A DNA stretch of 5,362 nt from Actinomycetota bacterium (lineage in GTDB: Bacteria > Actinomycetota > Actinomycetes > Propionibacteriales > Propionibacteriaceae): NCBI GenBank assembly GCA_016213595.1, contig JACRAA010000292.1, positions 1 through 5,362 on the forward strand, given 5' to 3'. A program made the position numbers and the translations under genes. This document shows positions 5,318 through 5,362 of this stretch, one piece after another. The notes below the pieces were generated by a model. The model was not told the DNA's origin, searched no databases, and saw nothing but the letters and a program-made list of their open reading frames with translations. How positions within the stretch are numbered: the first letter of the stretch is position 1; each line of letters opens with the position of its first letter.

Positions 5318-5362
5318 ATGGGCACCGACACCACCCCGCCGCGGTCCTCGGGGTCCAGCAGA
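5318..5362 (+). CDS. Possible N-terminal start of a rightward gene, cut by right edge (unidentified)
   Basis: An ATG at 5318 opens a 15-codon frame running off the window, reading MGTDTTPPRSSG and so on, with G or C at every third position except the last codon (AGA). The Thr/Pro/Ser-rich start is not diagnostic of any family. No Shine-Dalgarno precedes it, and the TACGGT at 5311-5316 is too close to be its leaderless -10. A GTG at 5305 in another frame is equally open. I report it because divergent genes commonly face this kind of control region, but the evidence is thin. Confidence 0.2.
   Translation, partial: MGTDTTPPRSSGSSR

Noticed and set aside
1..5362. CRISPR arrays, tRNA or rRNA genes, insertion sequences, defence genes
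   Set aside because: No repeat-spacer pattern, no tRNA or rRNA signature and no transposase or nuclease motif was seen on either strand.

Overview
The window is very GC-rich, with G or C at almost every third codon position, and gene starts are a mix of GTG without a visible Shine-Dalgarno sequence and ATG with a strong one. This points to a high-GC actinobacterium. Nocardioidaceae-like is my best guess from the look of the proteins, but that is inference and not proven by anything in the window.

Layout, left to right. (1) Positions 2-709 (+) hold the C-terminal part of a sugar-type ABC transporter ATPase, cut by the left edge. (2) Positions 711-2564 (-) hold a complete GH13 protein of the amylosucrase / sucrose hydrolase type. 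It converges on the ATPase with one base between the stop codons, and a strong hairpin lies at 721-751 inside its own 3' end. (3) Positions 2565-2626 are a 62-bp divergent control region with back-to-back promoter candidates, three overlapping or adjacent inverted repeats, and GTG starts that look leaderless. (4) Positions 2627-4027 (+) hold a complete GH32 beta-fructosidase of the levanase/exo-inulinase type without a signal peptide. (5) Positions 4028-4089 hold a 47-nt bidirectional terminator. (6) Positions 4090-5175 (-) hold a complete second sugar-ABC ATPase of the MsiK/UgpC/MsmK group. (7) Positions 5176-5362 hold the leader and promoter of that ATPase, with a near-consensus Crp/GlxR-type site, then a 17-bp palindrome and a possible start of a further rightward gene at the right edge.

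How it fits together: the two enzymes in the middle both attack sucrose or sucrose-capped fructans, and both appear cytoplasmic. One (GH13) would transfer or hydrolyse the glucosyl half and release fructose; the other (GH32) would hydrolyse the fructosyl linkage. The ATPase at the left edge probably belongs to an ABC importer whose other subunits lie outside the window, possibly for sucrose or fructo-oligosaccharides. The ATPase on the right has its own promoter and looks like an independently controlled, possibly shared, sugar-importer ATPase. I see no mobile element, CRISPR, tRNA, rRNA or defence system. The most noteworthy material is the compact control region shared by the sucrose enzymes, the Crp/GlxR-like site upstream of the ATPase, and the coding-region-embedded terminator.
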